DNA of 45,606 nt from Pelotomaculum sp. PtaU1.Bin035 (GCA_002067965.1 MVRN01000037.1:1-45606); one strand, 5' to 3'. Counted from the first letter of the stretch, positions 7,808 to 17,674 are shown. The notes: a model not told the origin generated them from the sequence alone. Program-made: numbers and translations.

Positions 7808-9703
7808 TTACGAATGGTTCCTGTTTTTATTGCGCCTGTTTTGCTCAAGAAAAATCAGGAGGACTGATAAATCAGCCGGGGTAACCCCTGCAATCCTGCC
7901 AGCTTGCCCAATTGAAACCGGCTTTATATTTTCCATTTTTTCCATTGCTTCCATAGAGAGACCTTTTACCTTCCTGTAATCTATATCAGTTGGAAGTTTT
8001 TTTTCCTCTAAACGCTTTATACGTTCAGCCTGCGATTGCTGCTTCTTTATATATCCCTCATATTTCACCTGAATTTTTACCTGCTCCCTTACTTCCTCGG
8101 GCAAGTCGGGGTGGCTCATGGGCAGGAGCAATAAGTCTCCATAGCTTACTTCCGGACGGCGCAGCAAACCTGCCAGGGTAATTCCCTGCTGGGGCAACCC
8201 AGCGCCGTTTATTTCACCCAATATCTTTTTAGTATCCGCACTAACCGGTACAACCGTACGTTCCAACCTTGATCTTTCTTCTTCAACAAGTTTTTGTTTT
8301 CTTATATACGTTTCGTAACGTTCCTTCGATACAAGGCCAATTTCGTAGCCCATTTCAGTAAGCCTCAAGTCAGCGTTATCCTGCCGCAACAGCAGCCGGT
8401 ATTCGGCCCTTGAGGTTAACATCCGGTATGGTTCGTCTATTTCCTTTGTGACCAAATCGTCGATCATTACCCCGATGTAGGCCTGTGATCTTTTTAGGAT
8501 AAACGGCTCTCTGTTTTTTGTAAAAAGCGCCGCGTTGATGCCGGCGATAATCCCCTGTGCCGCTGCCTCTTCGTAGCCCGACGTGCCGTTAATCTGGCCG
8601 GCGGTAAAAAGACCGGGAATTATCTTTGTTTCCAGGGAAAGCTTCAATTGACCCGGAAATACATAATCATACTCGATGGCATAACCTGCCCTCATCATTT
8701 CCACTTTTTCCATACCGGGCAATGTACGCAACATAGCCAACTGAACGTCCTCGGGCAGGCTGGTTGACATGCCTTGGACATACATTTCCGCGGTATCTTT
8801 ACCCTCGGGCTCAATAAAAACCTGGTGGGCGGGTTTATCCGAGAAACGTACCACCTTTGTCTCGATAGAAGGGCAATAACGCGGCCCCTGGCTTTGAATG
8901 GAGCCCGTAAATAACGGCGAGCGGTGCAAGTTCTCCCGTATAATCCTGTTTGTTTCCTCTGTTGTATAAGTAAGCCAGCACGGCATTTGTTCTCTCTCAA
9001 CAAAAGGCGAAACAAAAGAAAACTGATACGGTTTTTCGTCCCCCGGCTGGATGGACATCTTACTGAAATCAATACTTTTTTGATCAACTCTAGGAGGTGT
9101 CCCCGTTTTAAATCGTCCCATTCTGACGCCCAATTCACTTAGGCTATCCGATAGCCCGACCGATGGGAATTGCCCATTTGGACCGCCTGGAAAAGAAAGG
9201 TCGCCAATCACAATTCTACCTTTCAAGTATGTACCTGCAGTCACTACTATAGCTTCTGCTTTAAATATAGCCCCTGTACTTGTAAGAACACCACATATTT
9301 TTCCTTTTTCAATAAGCAATCTTTCGGCCAGAGCTTGCTTCAGATCTAGATTTTCCTGCCCCTCAAGCACACGTTTCATACTGATCTGGTAATGTTTTTT
9401 ATCTGTCTGAGCCCTTAAAGCCTGTACGGCGGGTCCTTTACCTATATTCAGCAGCCGCATTTGAATCGATGCCCGGTCTGTATTCAAACCAATTTCTCCG
9501 CCCAGCGCGTCTACTTCACGCACCAGGTGTCCCTTTGCCGGCCCTCCTACCGCCGGGTTGCAGGGCATTAACGCAACATTATCCATATTCAATGTAATAA
9601 CCAGCGTCCGGCAGCCCATCCTGGCAGCCGCAAGTCCGGCCTCACAACCGGCGTGGCCGGCGCCGACTACAATAACATCATAATTTCCAGCTGAATACAC
9701 CAT
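7808..9703 (-). CDS. mnmG: tRNA uridine-5-carboxymethylaminomethyl modification protein MnmG (GidA)
   Basis: FAD-dependent partner of MnmE; together they install the carboxymethylaminomethyl group on U34 of certain tRNAs. The 631-residue protein begins with a dinucleotide-binding segment [14 protein letters not shown] (from about residue 10). GidA signatures are present: GPKYCPSIE-like [12 protein letters not shown] near 270 and [17 protein letters not shown] near 370. The C-terminal helical domain that contacts MnmE is complete. The ATG at 9703, with GAGGG upstream, starts just after the mnmE stop. Confidence 0.96.
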   Translation of the reverse strand: MVYSAGNYDVIVVGAGHAGCEAGLAAARMGCRTLVITLNMDNVALMPCNPAVGGPAKGHLVREVDALGGEIGLNTDRASIQMRLLNIGKGPAVQALRAQTDKKHYQISMKRVLEGQENLDLKQALAERLLIEKGKICGVLTSTGAIFKAEAIVVTAGTYLKGRIVIGDLSFPGGPNGQFPSVGLSDSLSELGVRMGRFKTGTPPRVDQKSIDFSKMSIQPGDEKPYQFSFVSPFVEREQMPCWLTYTTEETNRIIRENLHRSPLFTGSIQSQGPRYCPSIETKVVRFSDKPAHQVFIEPEGKDTAEMYVQGMSTSLPEDVQLAMLRTLPGMEKVEMMRAGYAIEYDYVFPGQLKLSLETKIIPGLFTAGQINGTSGYEEAAAQGIIAGINAALFTKNREPFILKRSQAYIGVMIDDLVTKEIDEPYRMLTSRAEYRLLLRQDNADLRLTEMGYEIGLVSKERYETYIRKQKLVEEERSRLERTVVPVSADTKKILGEINGAGLPQQGITLAGLLRRPEVSYGDLLLLPMSHPDLPEEVREQVKIQVKYEGYIKKQQSQAERIKRLEEKKLPTDIDYRKVKGLSMEAMEKMENIKPVSIGQAGRIAGVTPADLSVLLIFLEQNRRNKNRNHS

Positions 9704-9713
9704 AAGCAAGCCC

Positions 9714-11096
9714 TCATTTTCCAATACAAAAATCTTTAAAAATCCTGTCTATCAAATCTTCAGTAACTGTTGAACCGGTAATTTCCCCCAGCGCCTCCCA
9801 TGCAGCGCGAAGATCTATGGCGACTATATCCACCGGAAACATACTTTTTACTCCCGATACCGCTTCTTCCAGATAACACGCCGCCTTTTCCAGCGCTTGT
9901 TTATGCCTGATATTGGCAACCAAAAGGGTGTCCGAGCGTACGATTTGTCCGCCCAGCACCATTTCAACTATAACTTCCTCCATCTTATCCAGACCGGTGC
10001 CTTGCTCGGCAGATATCCATAACACCGGCCTGCCGCCGGCCAACCTGTCAAGATCGCCCTGATTGATTATGCTCTTTTTTACATCAACTTTATTAACAAG
10101 GACCAGACTTTTCTTTTCTCCTATCGAATCAATTATTTCAAAATCTTGATCCGATAGCCCTATTGCCGCGTCCAGCACCAATAGCACAAGGTCAGCCTGT
10201 TCGATCATCTCTTTTGTCCGCTCTACTCCAATTTTTTCCACTAAATCATCCGTTTTATGTAAACCGGCAGTGTCGATAATCCGTAGAGGTATCCCCCGAA
10301 TATTCACAATCTCTTCAATAACATCCCTGGTAGTACCAGGTATATCCGTAACAATAGCTCTTTTTTGCTTTAATACTGCGTTTAACAATGATGATTTTCC
10401 TACATTTGGTTTTCCTATTATCGCGGCACGGATACCTTCACGGTAGACAATACCGGCCTCTGACTCAATAACCATCTTCTTAATTTCTTTTAGCAACTCT
10501 TCACTTGATATAATAATATTGGAACCTGTCGCCTCTTCTAAATTTTCATCCGGAAAATCTATATTTGCTTCTACCTGAGCTAAAATTCCAAGCAGCCTTT
10601 TCTTTAATTCATCAATTTTAAGAGACAGGTCCCCTTTCAATTGAGAAACCGCGATTTTCAAACCATCTTCGGTCTTAGACCTTATAACGTCAATAATGGA
10701 TTCCGCCTGAGCCAGGTCCAACCTGCCGTTTAAAAAAGCCCTTTTACTAAATTCTCCGGGTTCTGCCATCCGGGCACCTTCAGCCAGCACAAGTTCAAGG
10801 ACCTTGCGTAACGGGACGATCCCGCCATGGCAATTTATTTCCACTACATCTTCTCTCGTATAAGTATACGGAGCTTTCATGCAGCTAACAAGCACCTCAT
10901 CTACTGCCTGTCCGGTATGGCTGTCATAAATATGACCGTAAACAAGCGTGTGACTTTTTTCGCCGTCCCATCCGCCCCGTTTTGGCTTAAATACTTTTCC
11001 AGCGATACTAACAGCCTCCGGCCCGCTTATTTTAATAATACCTATGCCTCCTTCACCTAGAGGCGTGGAGATGGCCGCGATCGTATCCTCGCACAA
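9714..11096 (-). CDS. mnmE: tRNA modification GTPase MnmE (TrmE)
   Basis: GTPase that acts with MnmG on U34 of tRNA. In 460 residues it shows the N-terminal formyl-THF-binding domain, helical segments and an inserted G domain: [15 protein letters not shown] (near 227), [14 protein letters not shown] and LVNKVD. The C-terminal FCIGK carries the conserved Cys-x-Gly-Lys end. The TTG at 11096 is preceded by GAGGG at normal spacing and gives the usual N-terminus ([20 protein letters not shown]). Confidence 0.97.
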   Translation of the reverse strand: MCEDTIAAISTPLGEGGIGIIKISGPEAVSIAGKVFKPKRGGWDGEKSHTLVYGHIYDSHTGQAVDEVLVSCMKAPYTYTREDVVEINCHGGIVPLRKVLELVLAEGARMAEPGEFSKRAFLNGRLDLAQAESIIDVIRSKTEDGLKIAVSQLKGDLSLKIDELKKRLLGILAQVEANIDFPDENLEEATGSNIIISSEELLKEIKKMVIESEAGIVYREGIRAAIIGKPNVGKSSLLNAVLKQKRAIVTDIPGTTRDVIEEIVNIRGIPLRIIDTAGLHKTDDLVEKIGVERTKEMIEQADLVLLVLDAAIGLSDQDFEIIDSIGEKKSLVLVNKVDVKKSIINQGDLDRLAGGRPVLWISAEQGTGLDKMEEVIVEMVLGGQIVRSDTLLVANIRHKQALEKAACYLEEAVSGVKSMFPVDIVAIDLRAAWEALGEITGSTVTEDLIDRIFKDFCIGK

Positions 11097-11185
11097 TGTT
11101 TTACCCTCGCAAGATATTATTTAAAACAAATAATCGTTATACCGGTATTAAAACCCAGCGCGCCTTAACTCACTGGGTTTAACAA

Positions 11186-11806
11186 TTATTTTTTCGGTGT
11201 TATTATAATTTTTCGGTAAGGTTCGTCACCTTCGCTGAACGTATAGATGTCATCCCGCTCTTGCAAAGCGTTGTGGATGATTCGCCTCTCCTGGGAACTC
11301 ATCGGTTCCAAAACAACGCTTCTGCCTCGTTGTCTGGCCTTATTAGCCAGTTTGAAAGCAAGTTTTTGCAAGGTCTCTTCCCTTCTATTACGGTAACCCT
11401 CAACATCGATAATTATTTTCTTCCGTACTTCTTGATTTTTATTTACTGAAAGATTTACCAAAAACTGAATTGCATCCAGAGTTTCGCCTCTCCTGCCGAT
11501 TAATATACCCAACTCGCGTCCATCCAGATTTATGAATATTACTTCTTCTTTTTCAACCACATCCATATCAACCTGTAGATCCATACTGTTAAATATATTA
11601 TTAAGAAAGTCGGCTGCTCTTTTTGACATTTTCTCTTTTAATATAACCTTTACCCGGGCTGGTTTGGCTCCAAAAAAACCTAAAATTCCTTTTGATGGCT
11701 CTTCGATAACTTCTACTTCCACATCATCCCTGGAAGCTCTCATATCTTGGAGAGCCATGTCGATAGCCTCGCCTACAGTCCTGCCAGTTCTTTCGATAAC
11801 CTTCAC
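11186..11806 (-). CDS. jag: RNA-binding protein Jag/KhpB (SpoIIIJ-associated)
   Basis: RNA-binding protein of the KhpB type, always near yidC in Firmicutes and linked elsewhere to cell-envelope control. The 206 residues split into a Jag-N domain (1-52, with the loop SKGILGFFGAKPARV), a KH domain (about 80-145, GILIGRRGETLDAIQFL) and a C-terminal R3H domain (RSVVLEPMSSQERRIIH). Its GTG start overlaps the yidC stop by four bases (GTGA), which implies translational coupling. Confidence 0.95.
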   Translation of the reverse strand: MKVIERTGRTVGEAIDMALQDMRASRDDVEVEVIEEPSKGILGFFGAKPARVKVILKEKMSKRAADFLNNIFNSMDLQVDMDVVEKEEVIFINLDGRELGILIGRRGETLDAIQFLVNLSVNKNQEVRKKIIIDVEGYRNRREETLQKLAFKLANKARQRGRSVVLEPMSSQERRIIHNALQERDDIYTFSEGDEPYRKIIITPKK

Positions 11807-12471
11807 TTTCCGCTTGCTCCCTCCTTTATGCCTATGGTCTGCTTGTTAATAAAATATTGTTGCAATCCACCTACAACGTTAAATATGACCCAGTACAGAG
11901 CAAGACCTGCCGGAACTGTGCTTGATATCCAAGCGATAAAAACCGGCATCATATATAGCATCGTCCTCTGGGTAGGGTCAGTCATGGAAGTTGTCATTTT
12001 AGACTGTAGGTAAGTGGTAACCCCGGCTAAAACCGGCAAAATAAATAAAGGATCCTTGTCACTTAAATTCTGTACCCAGATAAAACTCGCATGGTCAGTA
12101 TTAATATAAGGAAATCTATAGAGCGATCTATATAATGCTATTAAAATAGGCATCTGTACCAGGAGAGGCAAGCATCCCGCCATCGGATTAACATTATTTT
12201 CTTTATAGAGGTCCATAATCAGTTGCTGCATTTTTTTCTGATCCTTATTCTTCCATTTATCCTGTATTTCTTTAATCTTCGGTTGAAGCTTTTGCATAGC
12301 CACCATGGATCGCATTTGTTTGAATGAAAGTGGATAAAGCGCCATTTTCACAATAATCGTCAGTAATATAATCGCTATACCATAGTTTGGTATCCCTATA
12401 TTAACAGTCACCATGTACAGCCAATTAAGCAACCATGTCATACCGTCTATGAGTGAATTAAATAATTCCAA
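11803..12471 (-). CDS. yidC: YidC/Oxa1-family membrane insertase (SpoIIIJ type)
   Basis: Inserts and folds proteins in the cytoplasmic membrane, alone or with Sec. At 222 residues it is the short Gram-positive form without the large periplasmic domain. It shows the cytosolic hairpin (QKLQPKIKEIQDKWKNKDQK), the NPMAGCLPLLVQMPILIALY helix and a final helix VPAGLALYWVIFNVVGGLQQ. No lipobox is seen at the N-terminus, unlike B. subtilis SpoIIIJ. The TTG start at 12471 follows GGGAGG. Whether it supports SpoIIIAE function in sporulation cannot be told here. Confidence 0.95.
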   Translation of the reverse strand: MELFNSLIDGMTWLLNWLYMVTVNIGIPNYGIAIILLTIIVKMALYPLSFKQMRSMVAMQKLQPKIKEIQDKWKNKDQKKMQQLIMDLYKENNVNPMAGCLPLLVQMPILIALYRSLYRFPYINTDHASFIWVQNLSDKDPLFILPVLAGVTTYLQSKMTTSMTDPTQRTMLYMMPVFIAWISSTVPAGLALYWVIFNVVGGLQQYFINKQTIGIKEGASGK

Positions 12472-12534
12472 ATTTTTTGCCTCCCAATCAGTGCCCTGAT
12501 ATGTTTCAAAGACAAATTTCTTTAACCAAAATAA

Positions 12535-12741
12535 CTACACCGGATCATACCCGCCGGGGTTATAAGGGTGACATTTGGCTATTCTTTTTATTGCCAACCA
12601 TGCGCCCGTTACCGCTCCATATTTTTCTATAGCTTGCATGGCGTAAGTTGAACAAGTCGGGTAGAAACGGCATGTTGGCATCTTAAGAGGAGAAATTATC
12701 AACCGATATATTCTAATCAAAAAAATTAAAAAAAACTTCAA
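12535..12741 (-). CDS. yidD: Membrane protein insertion efficiency factor YidD
   Basis: Small (68-residue) membrane-associated protein that aids YidC-dependent insertion. The family core [19 protein letters not shown] is complete, as is the C-terminal [16 protein letters not shown] start at 12741 follows GGGGATA and begins five bases after the rnpA stop codon. It lies in the conserved rpmH-rnpA-yidD-yidC order. Confidence 0.95.
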   Translation of the reverse strand: MKFFLIFLIRIYRLIISPLKMPTCRFYPTCSTYAMQAIEKYGAVTGAWLAIKRIAKCHPYNPGGYDPV

Positions 12742-12746
12742 TGGGC

Positions 12747-13085
12747 TTATCCCCTATAATATTTAGTATTTTTCAATAATTTTAACAAGCTTTCTTCAAC
12801 TGCCTGATATTTTTGCCCTACTATATTACGGCGGGCCAATAAAACAAAATCAAAACCAGCCGGAAATCTTTTTAAATTTATACGGCATGCCTCCTTAAAA
12901 AGGCGTCTGATTCTATTCCTTATAACAGCATTTCCAACCTTTTTACTTGCTGTGAAGCCAAATCTACAGATACCCAAATTGTTAGCTAAAAAAAATAATA
13001 CAAGATGGCGGTTTGCCAGTGATTTACCAAAGCTATATACTCTTTTGTAATCCTTGTTTTTTTTCAGCACATGAATTATATTCAT
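12747..13085 (-). CDS. rnpA: Ribonuclease P protein component
   Basis: Basic protein subunit of RNase P, which helps the catalytic RNA cut 5' leaders from pre-tRNA. The 112 residues include the family RNR motif region [21 protein letters not shown]-type (about 42-62, shown here in part), with many Lys/Arg, and the [11 protein letters not shown] strand. It starts with ATG (MNIIHVLKK). It is downstream of rpmH, separated by 95 bases that contain a hairpin. Confidence 0.96.
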   Translation of the reverse strand: MNIIHVLKKNKDYKRVYSFGKSLANRHLVLFFLANNLGICRFGFTASKKVGNAVIRNRIRRLFKEACRINLKRFPAGFDFVLLARRNIVGQKYQAVEESLLKLLKNTKYYRG

Positions 13086-13157
13086 CTATTCCTCTACTAT
13101 TAAATTATAACCGGACACTTTGCTTATAAATACTCTTAATACACCATATAGTTTAGA

Positions 13158-13182
13158 AAGGCCACTTATATCCAGCGGCCTT
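13158..13182 (-). terminator. Hairpin between rpmH and rnpA
   Basis: On the minus strand AAGGCCGCT pairs with AGTGGCCTT (nine pairs, one G-U) around a seven-base loop, ending at the rpmH stop codon. Only three T follow, so it may be a partial terminator or an RNA-processing or stability element that lowers rnpA relative to rpmH. Confidence 0.4.
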
Positions 13183-13315
13183 ACGCAGACATTCTTTTTC
13201 TACCTTTCAATCTCCTTCTCTTGATCACATTCCGGCCGGACCGTGTAGACATCCTTTTTAGAAAGCCATGTATTTTTTTATGTTTACGCGCCTTTGGCTG
13301 GTAGGTACGCTTCAA
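13181..13315 (-). CDS. rpmH: 50S ribosomal protein L34
   Basis: A 44-residue, highly basic ribosomal protein. The translation begins [18 protein letters not shown], continues with [17 protein letters not shown] and ends LKGRKRMSA, all typical of L34. The TTG start at 13315 lies after AAAGGAGGTGG. It is the first gene of the leftward origin operon, driven by the promoter at 13380-13408. Confidence 0.97.
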   Translation of the reverse strand: MKRTYQPKARKHKKIHGFLKRMSTRSGRNVIKRRRLKGRKRMSA

Positions 13316-13335
13316 AAATTCCACCTCCTTTTATT

Positions 13336-13368
13336 AAAATAAAAATTAAAAGCCTAGTACGGCTAGGC
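13336..13368 (-). promoter_or_regulatory. 5'-proximal hairpin with U-rich tract in the rpmH leader
   Basis: On the minus strand GCCTAG/CTAGGC (13352-13368, five-base loop) is followed by TTTTAATTTTTATTTT and then the rpmH ribosome site. The hairpin starts about five bases after the predicted transcription start, so it may stabilise the mRNA 5' end or act as an attenuator. A function is inferred only. Confidence 0.45.
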
Positions 13369-13379
13369 ACACACTACCC

Positions 13380-13408
13380 ATTATATAGTAATTATTTTTT
13401 AACGTCAA
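13380..13408 (-). promoter_or_regulatory. Sigma-A-type promoter of rpmH
   Basis: On the minus strand TTGACG (13408-13403) and TATAAT (13385-13380) are separated by exactly 17 bases. Predicted transcription starts near 13373. Confidence 0.85.
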
Positions 13409-13444
13409 GAAGCAACGTTGATGCGCTGTCATATAAAAAAGACA

Positions 13445-13473
13445 TTGATAAATAAAGTAAAATTTGGTACACT
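13445..13473 (+). promoter_or_regulatory. Candidate sigma-A promoter of dnaA
   Basis: TTGATA (13445-13450), 17 bases, then TACACT (13468-13473). The DnaA box at 13497-13505 lies about 17 bases past the expected start, well placed for autoregulation. Confidence 0.55.
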
Positions 13474-13496
13474 TATAAATAGCATTACTTGAATAT

Positions 13497-13505
13497 TTAT
13501 ACACA
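13497..13505. promoter_or_regulatory. DnaA box in dnaA leader
   Basis: TTATACACA matches the consensus TTATNCACA. It lies between the predicted dnaA promoter and the dnaA start. Confidence 0.65.
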
Positions 13506-13631
13506 TCAAATTAATCATGTTAATAAAACTTTATTATTTACTTTAAACCTACAAAACGCCTCTATAAGCTTGGGGGATTTTTGAGGTTTTATTTTCTCTT
13601 TGTCATAATTCTTAACTTCCAGGGGGTTAAC

Positions 13632-14975
13632 ATGTTAAGGAGCGATGTCCTGGAGCTTTGGGATCAAGCCCTACAGGTTCTACAAAAAAAGTTAAACAAA
13701 TATTCTTATGAAACATGGCTCAAAAGCCTCAAACCGCTAGGGTTTAATGATAATACCATTATCATTGAGGTTCCCAGTTATTTCTCCCGTGAATGGCTTA
13801 GCAACCGCTACGCTCCTTTGATAAAAAACGTATTCCAAGAAATTTTAAAACAAGATATCGGGGTTAAGTTTCTTATTTCCAGTGAGGTTAATGATATTCA
13901 GCCTTCACCTAATAAAAAACTGATTGATAATAATAATAATTTGTTATCGCTGGCACATTTAAGTCCAAAATATAGTTTTGAAAATTTTGTCATAGGAAAC
14001 AGCAACCGTTTTGCCCATGCCGCTTGTCTTGCTGTGGCTGAATCGCCCGCCAAAACCTATAATCCATTGTTTATTTATGGCGGCGCGGGGCTTGGTAAAA
14101 CCCACCTGATGCAAGCTATTGCCAAATATATTTTAGAACATAACAGTGGGATGAAAGTTTTCTATGTTACATCCGAAAAATTTACAAATGAATTAATTAA
14201 CTCAATCCGGGATTATAAAACAAACGATTTTAGAAATAAATATCGCGGCATGGATATCTTGCTGGTGGATGATATCCAATTTTTAGCCGGTAAAGAAAGT
14301 ACCCAGGAAGAGTTTTTCCACACTTTCAACACCCTTTATGAGGCCAATAGACAAATAATCATATCCAGCGACAGGCCTCCCAAGGAGATACCGACATTGG
14401 AAGACCGCCTTCGCTCCCGCTTCGAATGGGGACTAATTACCGATATCCAGCCTCCTGACATTGAAACACGTATTGCTATATTAAGAAAAAAAAGTCAACT
14501 TGAAAACTTACCGGTTTCGGATGATATAATTACCTACATTGCCAATAAAATTCCATCAAACATCCGGGTGCTGGAAGGAGCGTTAACTAGAATAGTCGCA
14601 TACGCATCTTTAAATAACGAAGAAATCAACCAGGAAATGGCAGCGAAAATACTTAAAGACATGATGCCTGAAAACAAACCGGCTGAGATTACAGTCTTAT
14701 TAATACAACAAGTTGTCGCTGACTTTTATAAAATACGTCAGGAAGATTTTAAGGCTAAGAAAAGAGCTATAGCGGTAGCTTTTCCCCGCCAAATCGCCAT
14801 GTATTTGGCAAGGGAATTGACTGATCTCTCTTTACCCAAAATTGGTGAAGCGTTTGGGGGCCGTGACCATACCACTGTAATGCACGCCTGCCAAAAAATT
14901 AACGAAAAATTAGAAAAAGATATTTTTCTACAAAACAATATCAACGATTTAGTCGAGCGAATAACAAATAGTTAA
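13632..14975 (+). CDS. dnaA: Chromosomal replication initiator DnaA
   Basis: AAA+ ATPase that binds DnaA boxes, melts oriC and recruits the helicase. In 447 residues: domain I (1-80), a short linker, AAA+ domain III with Walker A GGAGLGKTH (150-158) and Walker B ILLVDDIQFLAGK, and the domain IV helix-turn-helix with GEAFGGRDHTTVMHACQKI near the C-terminus. The ATG at 13632 follows AGGGGG; the frame is open further upstream but without a ribosome site. It is the first rightward gene of the origin. Confidence 0.98.
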   Translation: MLRSDVLELWDQALQVLQKKLNKYSYETWLKSLKPLGFNDNTIIIEVPSYFSREWLSNRYAPLIKNVFQEILKQDIGVKFLISSEVNDIQPSPNKKLIDNNNNLLSLAHLSPKYSFENFVIGNSNRFAHAACLAVAESPAKTYNPLFIYGGAGLGKTHLMQAIAKYILEHNSGMKVFYVTSEKFTNELINSIRDYKTNDFRNKYRGMDILLVDDIQFLAGKESTQEEFFHTFNTLYEANRQIIISSDRPPKEIPTLEDRLRSRFEWGLITDIQPPDIETRIAILRKKSQLENLPVSDDIITYIANKIPSNIRVLEGALTRIVAYASLNNEEINQEMAAKILKDMMPENKPAEITVLLIQQVVADFYKIRQEDFKAKKRAIAVAFPRQIAMYLARELTDLSLPKIGEAFGGRDHTTVMHACQKINEKLEKDIFLQNNINDLVERITNS

Positions 14976-15187
14976 CAACCAGTGTTGATTATTTGTTAAT
15001 TATTTTGTGGATATTATATACTGTAAAAAACAATGGAAAACTTCTCCCTGCGGTTATCTTTTTTTTATTAACAGCTTTTTTTTACCGCAGACTCGCCATC
15101 AGCCTATCTATGCACATAATAACAGCTTCTACTACTATTATTTTTTAATTATATAAATTAATGATAATGTTAATCAGGAGAAATAAT
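14976..15187. other. Downstream part of oriC: dnaA-dnaN intergenic region
   Basis: A 212-base non-coding spacer with long T/A tracts (about 15058-15083 and 15130-15165) that could be the DNA unwinding element. Two DnaA-like boxes with one mismatch each are seen: TGTGGATAT at 15006-15014 and CTATGCACA at 15108-15116. In Bacillus unwinding occurs in this spacer. Confidence 0.6.
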
Positions 15188-16297
15188 ATGAATTTTATCA
15201 GCAGTAAGGAAGATTTATTGTCCGCGGTTCAAATTGTGCAACGTGCCGTTTCACACAAGAGCCCGTTACCGATTCTATCCGGAATTAAATTTTGCGCGGA
15301 AAATGATTTGCTTATTGTTACTGCCACAGATCTGGAAATTGGTATTCAGTGTTCGGTACAGGCGGAAATTTTTGAGGTTGGATCGGTTGTATTGCCTGCC
15401 AAATATATTACCGAGTTTTTCAGGAGATTGCCTGACGTCCCAATTTTTATCAAGTCTGACCCACTAACCGGAAATGTCTCTGTTAAATACGGCCATTCCG
15501 AAACAAATATTAATGGTTTTCTTGCTCAGGAATTTCCTGAACTTCCATTGCCGGTAAGTGAAGTTAAATTCAGCGTCCCGGAAGACATTCTTAAAGAAGC
15601 CATTAGGCAAGTTGTTTTTGCTGTTGCCGTGGAAGAAAGCAGGCCTGTTTTTACAGGAGTATTGCTCGAAATAAATGGCGGAGAAATGCAGATGGCAGCT
15701 ACCGACACTCACCGGCTGGCTTGGCGAAAACTTAAATTTGATGACAGTAATAATATTGACATAAACATAATTATCCCCGGAAAAACTTTAAATGAATTAA
15801 GCAAAGTTATTGGAAGGCCGGAAAAAGAAGTTGATATTACAGTAACTGACAATCAGGTTCTTTTTTCGGTGGAAGATTTATGTATAATCTCCCGCTTGAT
15901 CAGTGGAAAATTTCCGCCTTACCGGCAGGTGATTCCACAGGGGCGCGTGTCACGGATCCGTCTGATAACCAGGGAATTGGCGGAAGCTGTGGAGAGAGCT
16001 GCTCTTTTTACCACAGCAGGTTCATCTTTTATCAAGCTTCTGTTGCAAAATAATATTCTTGTTGTTTCTGTTAGTACAGAAGTTGGGCGAGTATATGAGG
16101 AAATACCGGTATATCAAGAAGGTGAGCCGATGCAGGTTGCAGTTAACACTCGTTACTTAAGTGAAGCGTTGAAAGTTTTGGGAAGTGGTGAGATAAACAT
16201 AGAGTTCGCCGGCCCGCTGAACCCGCTGGTTTTGAAGCCGGTGGAAGGAAATGATTACCTTTCTTTACTCCTGCCTGTGCGAATTCGCGAGGAGTAA
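15188..16297 (+). CDS. dnaN: DNA polymerase III beta sliding clamp
   Basis: Ring-shaped processivity clamp that tethers DNA polymerase to the template. The 369 residues cover three clamp repeats; the N-terminus (MNFISSKEDLLSAVQIVQRA) and the C-terminal LVLKPVEGNDYLSLLLPVRI are typical. The ATG at 15188 is chosen because CAGGAG lies seven bases before it. It follows dnaA in the standard order. Confidence 0.97.
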   Translation: MNFISSKEDLLSAVQIVQRAVSHKSPLPILSGIKFCAENDLLIVTATDLEIGIQCSVQAEIFEVGSVVLPAKYITEFFRRLPDVPIFIKSDPLTGNVSVKYGHSETNINGFLAQEFPELPLPVSEVKFSVPEDILKEAIRQVVFAVAVEESRPVFTGVLLEINGGEMQMAATDTHRLAWRKLKFDDSNNIDINIIIPGKTLNELSKVIGRPEKEVDITVTDNQVLFSVEDLCIISRLISGKFPPYRQVIPQGRVSRIRLITRELAEAVERAALFTTAGSSFIKLLLQNNILVVSVSTEVGRVYEEIPVYQEGEPMQVAVNTRYLSEALKVLGSGEINIEFAGPLNPLVLKPVEGNDYLSLLLPVRIREE

Positions 16298-16302
16298 AAA
16301 CA

Positions 16303-16524
16303 GTGGCTAGACAAGTACCGGTAAAGGGAGAAATAAGACTTGACAGTTTTCTTAAGTGGGCTCGGATAACTTCCACTGGCGGGCAGAGTAAGTTTTTCAT
16401 CCAGTCCGGCCTGGTTATTGTAAATGGTCAGGTAGAAACCAAAAGGGGCAGGTTGCTCCGGGATCATGACTTAGTCCATGTGAAAGACGAAGGTGAATAT
16501 CTTGTTATTATTAACCAGCGCTAA
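16303..16524 (+). CDS. yaaA: Small S4-domain RNA-binding protein (YaaA type)
   Basis: A 73-residue S4-like protein always found between dnaN and recF in Firmicutes. The S4 core is seen (IRLDSFLKWARITSTGGQSK then VIVNGQVETKRGRLLRDHD). It probably binds structured RNA, perhaps the ribosome; the exact role is not settled. The GTG start lies five bases after the dnaN stop, and its ribosome site GAGGAG overlaps the dnaN end, so translation is likely coupled. Confidence 0.9.
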   Translation: MARQVPVKGEIRLDSFLKWARITSTGGQSKFFIQSGLVIVNGQVETKRGRLLRDHDLVHVKDEGEYLVIINQR

Positions 16525-16557
16525 CTACAAACAGCTCAATAAGGGAGTTGTAAATAA

Positions 16558-17661
16558 TTGTTCCTTAAACGCCTGGAGTTGACCAATTTTCGTAATTACC
16601 TCCGGCAGGATATTGAGCCAGGTTTATTATTTAATATATTAACTGGAAAGAACGCCCAGGGAAAGACAAATATTCTTGAATCAATTTATTTATGTTGCAC
16701 AGGCAGGTCCTTTCGTACTTTAAAAGAAAAAGAATTAATTAACTGGGAAAGCGAATTTTCTTTAATAAGATGCTTGCTAGAAACCAGCCGGCGGGAAATT
16801 GAGTTGAAAGCTTTATTGAAGCCTGGTCAAAAAAAAATTAAGGTAAACGGAGCGCTAGCCCGTGGATATCCTCTGGGATGGCCCGGGGTGGTATTATTCA
16901 CCCCTGACGACATGGTAATAATAAAAGGGTCGCCCCAGGAAAGGCGGCGCTTTTTAGATTCAGAGATCGGCCCCTTTAATCCGCAGTACGGATATTACCT
17001 TAATCGCTATCAGAGGGTGTTGGTCCAAAGGAATAATTTACTGCGTGAGGTCAGGGAAAAAAAGTCTAAGAATGATTTACTGCAAGCCTGGAATGAACAA
17101 TACTGCCATTATGGCTCAAAAATTATATTTATCAGGCTGGCGCTATTAAAAAAAGCGAATCCAATTATACGGAAATTATATCGTGAATTAACCGGGGATT
17201 CGGAAGAGATTGATATTCGTTACCACTCGTCCGTAAAGATAGATTATTCCTTTAGCGAGCATGAAATTTTCACCCGGTTGACCGCTGAATTAGCATCAAT
17301 AAAAAAAGAGGAAATTGAACGCGCCCAGTCCCTTATCGGACCCCACCGTGATGATCTTGTTTTTTTGATTAATGGCAATGACGCCAAGGTTTATGGTTCA
17401 CAGGGGCAGCAGCGCACAATAGTTTTAACTTTAAAAATAGCTCAGATTCAAATGTGGAATAATGAATTAAGTGAATATCCGATTTTATTGCTCGACGATG
17501 TGCTGTTTGAGTTGGATAGTTTACGGCAAAAAGCTTTATTCAGCAGGGTCAAAGATAAAGTACAAACTTTTGTTACGTCCACGGAAGCGGAAAATATAAA
17601 TATTAGTGGTGATTTTTATAAAAAGCTTTATACTGTAAAGAGAGGAAATATATTAAGCTGA
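16558..17661 (+). CDS. recF: DNA replication/repair protein RecF
   Basis: ABC/SMC-like ATPase that helps load RecA at single-strand gaps. The 367 residues contain LTNFRNY near the start, Walker A GKNAQGKTN (30-38), LIGPHRDD (near 260), the signature GSQGQQRT and Walker B PILLLDDVLFELD. The TTG start follows GGGAG at a slightly long spacing of about ten bases. It sits between yaaA and remB. Confidence 0.96.
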   Translation: MFLKRLELTNFRNYLRQDIEPGLLFNILTGKNAQGKTNILESIYLCCTGRSFRTLKEKELINWESEFSLIRCLLETSRREIELKALLKPGQKKIKVNGALARGYPLGWPGVVLFTPDDMVIIKGSPQERRRFLDSEIGPFNPQYGYYLNRYQRVLVQRNNLLREVREKKSKNDLLQAWNEQYCHYGSKIIFIRLALLKKANPIIRKLYRELTGDSEEIDIRYHSSVKIDYSFSEHEIFTRLTAELASIKKEEIERAQSLIGPHRDDLVFLINGNDAKVYGSQGQQRTIVLTLKIAQIQMWNNELSEYPILLLDDVLFELDSLRQKALFSRVKDKVQTFVTSTEAENINISGDFYKKLYTVKRGNILS

Positions 17662-17674
17662 AAGGAGGTTATTT

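Larger units (their letters stand above)
13316..13631. other. Upstream part of oriC: rpmH-dnaA divergent intergenic region
   Basis: An AT-rich, non-coding 316-base stretch between diverging genes where strand bias switches from minus to plus. It holds the rpmH and dnaA promoters and one full-consensus DnaA box, TTATACACA, at 13497-13505 within the dnaA leader. Few other clear boxes are visible. The conserved gene order marks it as part of the replication origin. Confidence 0.75.
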
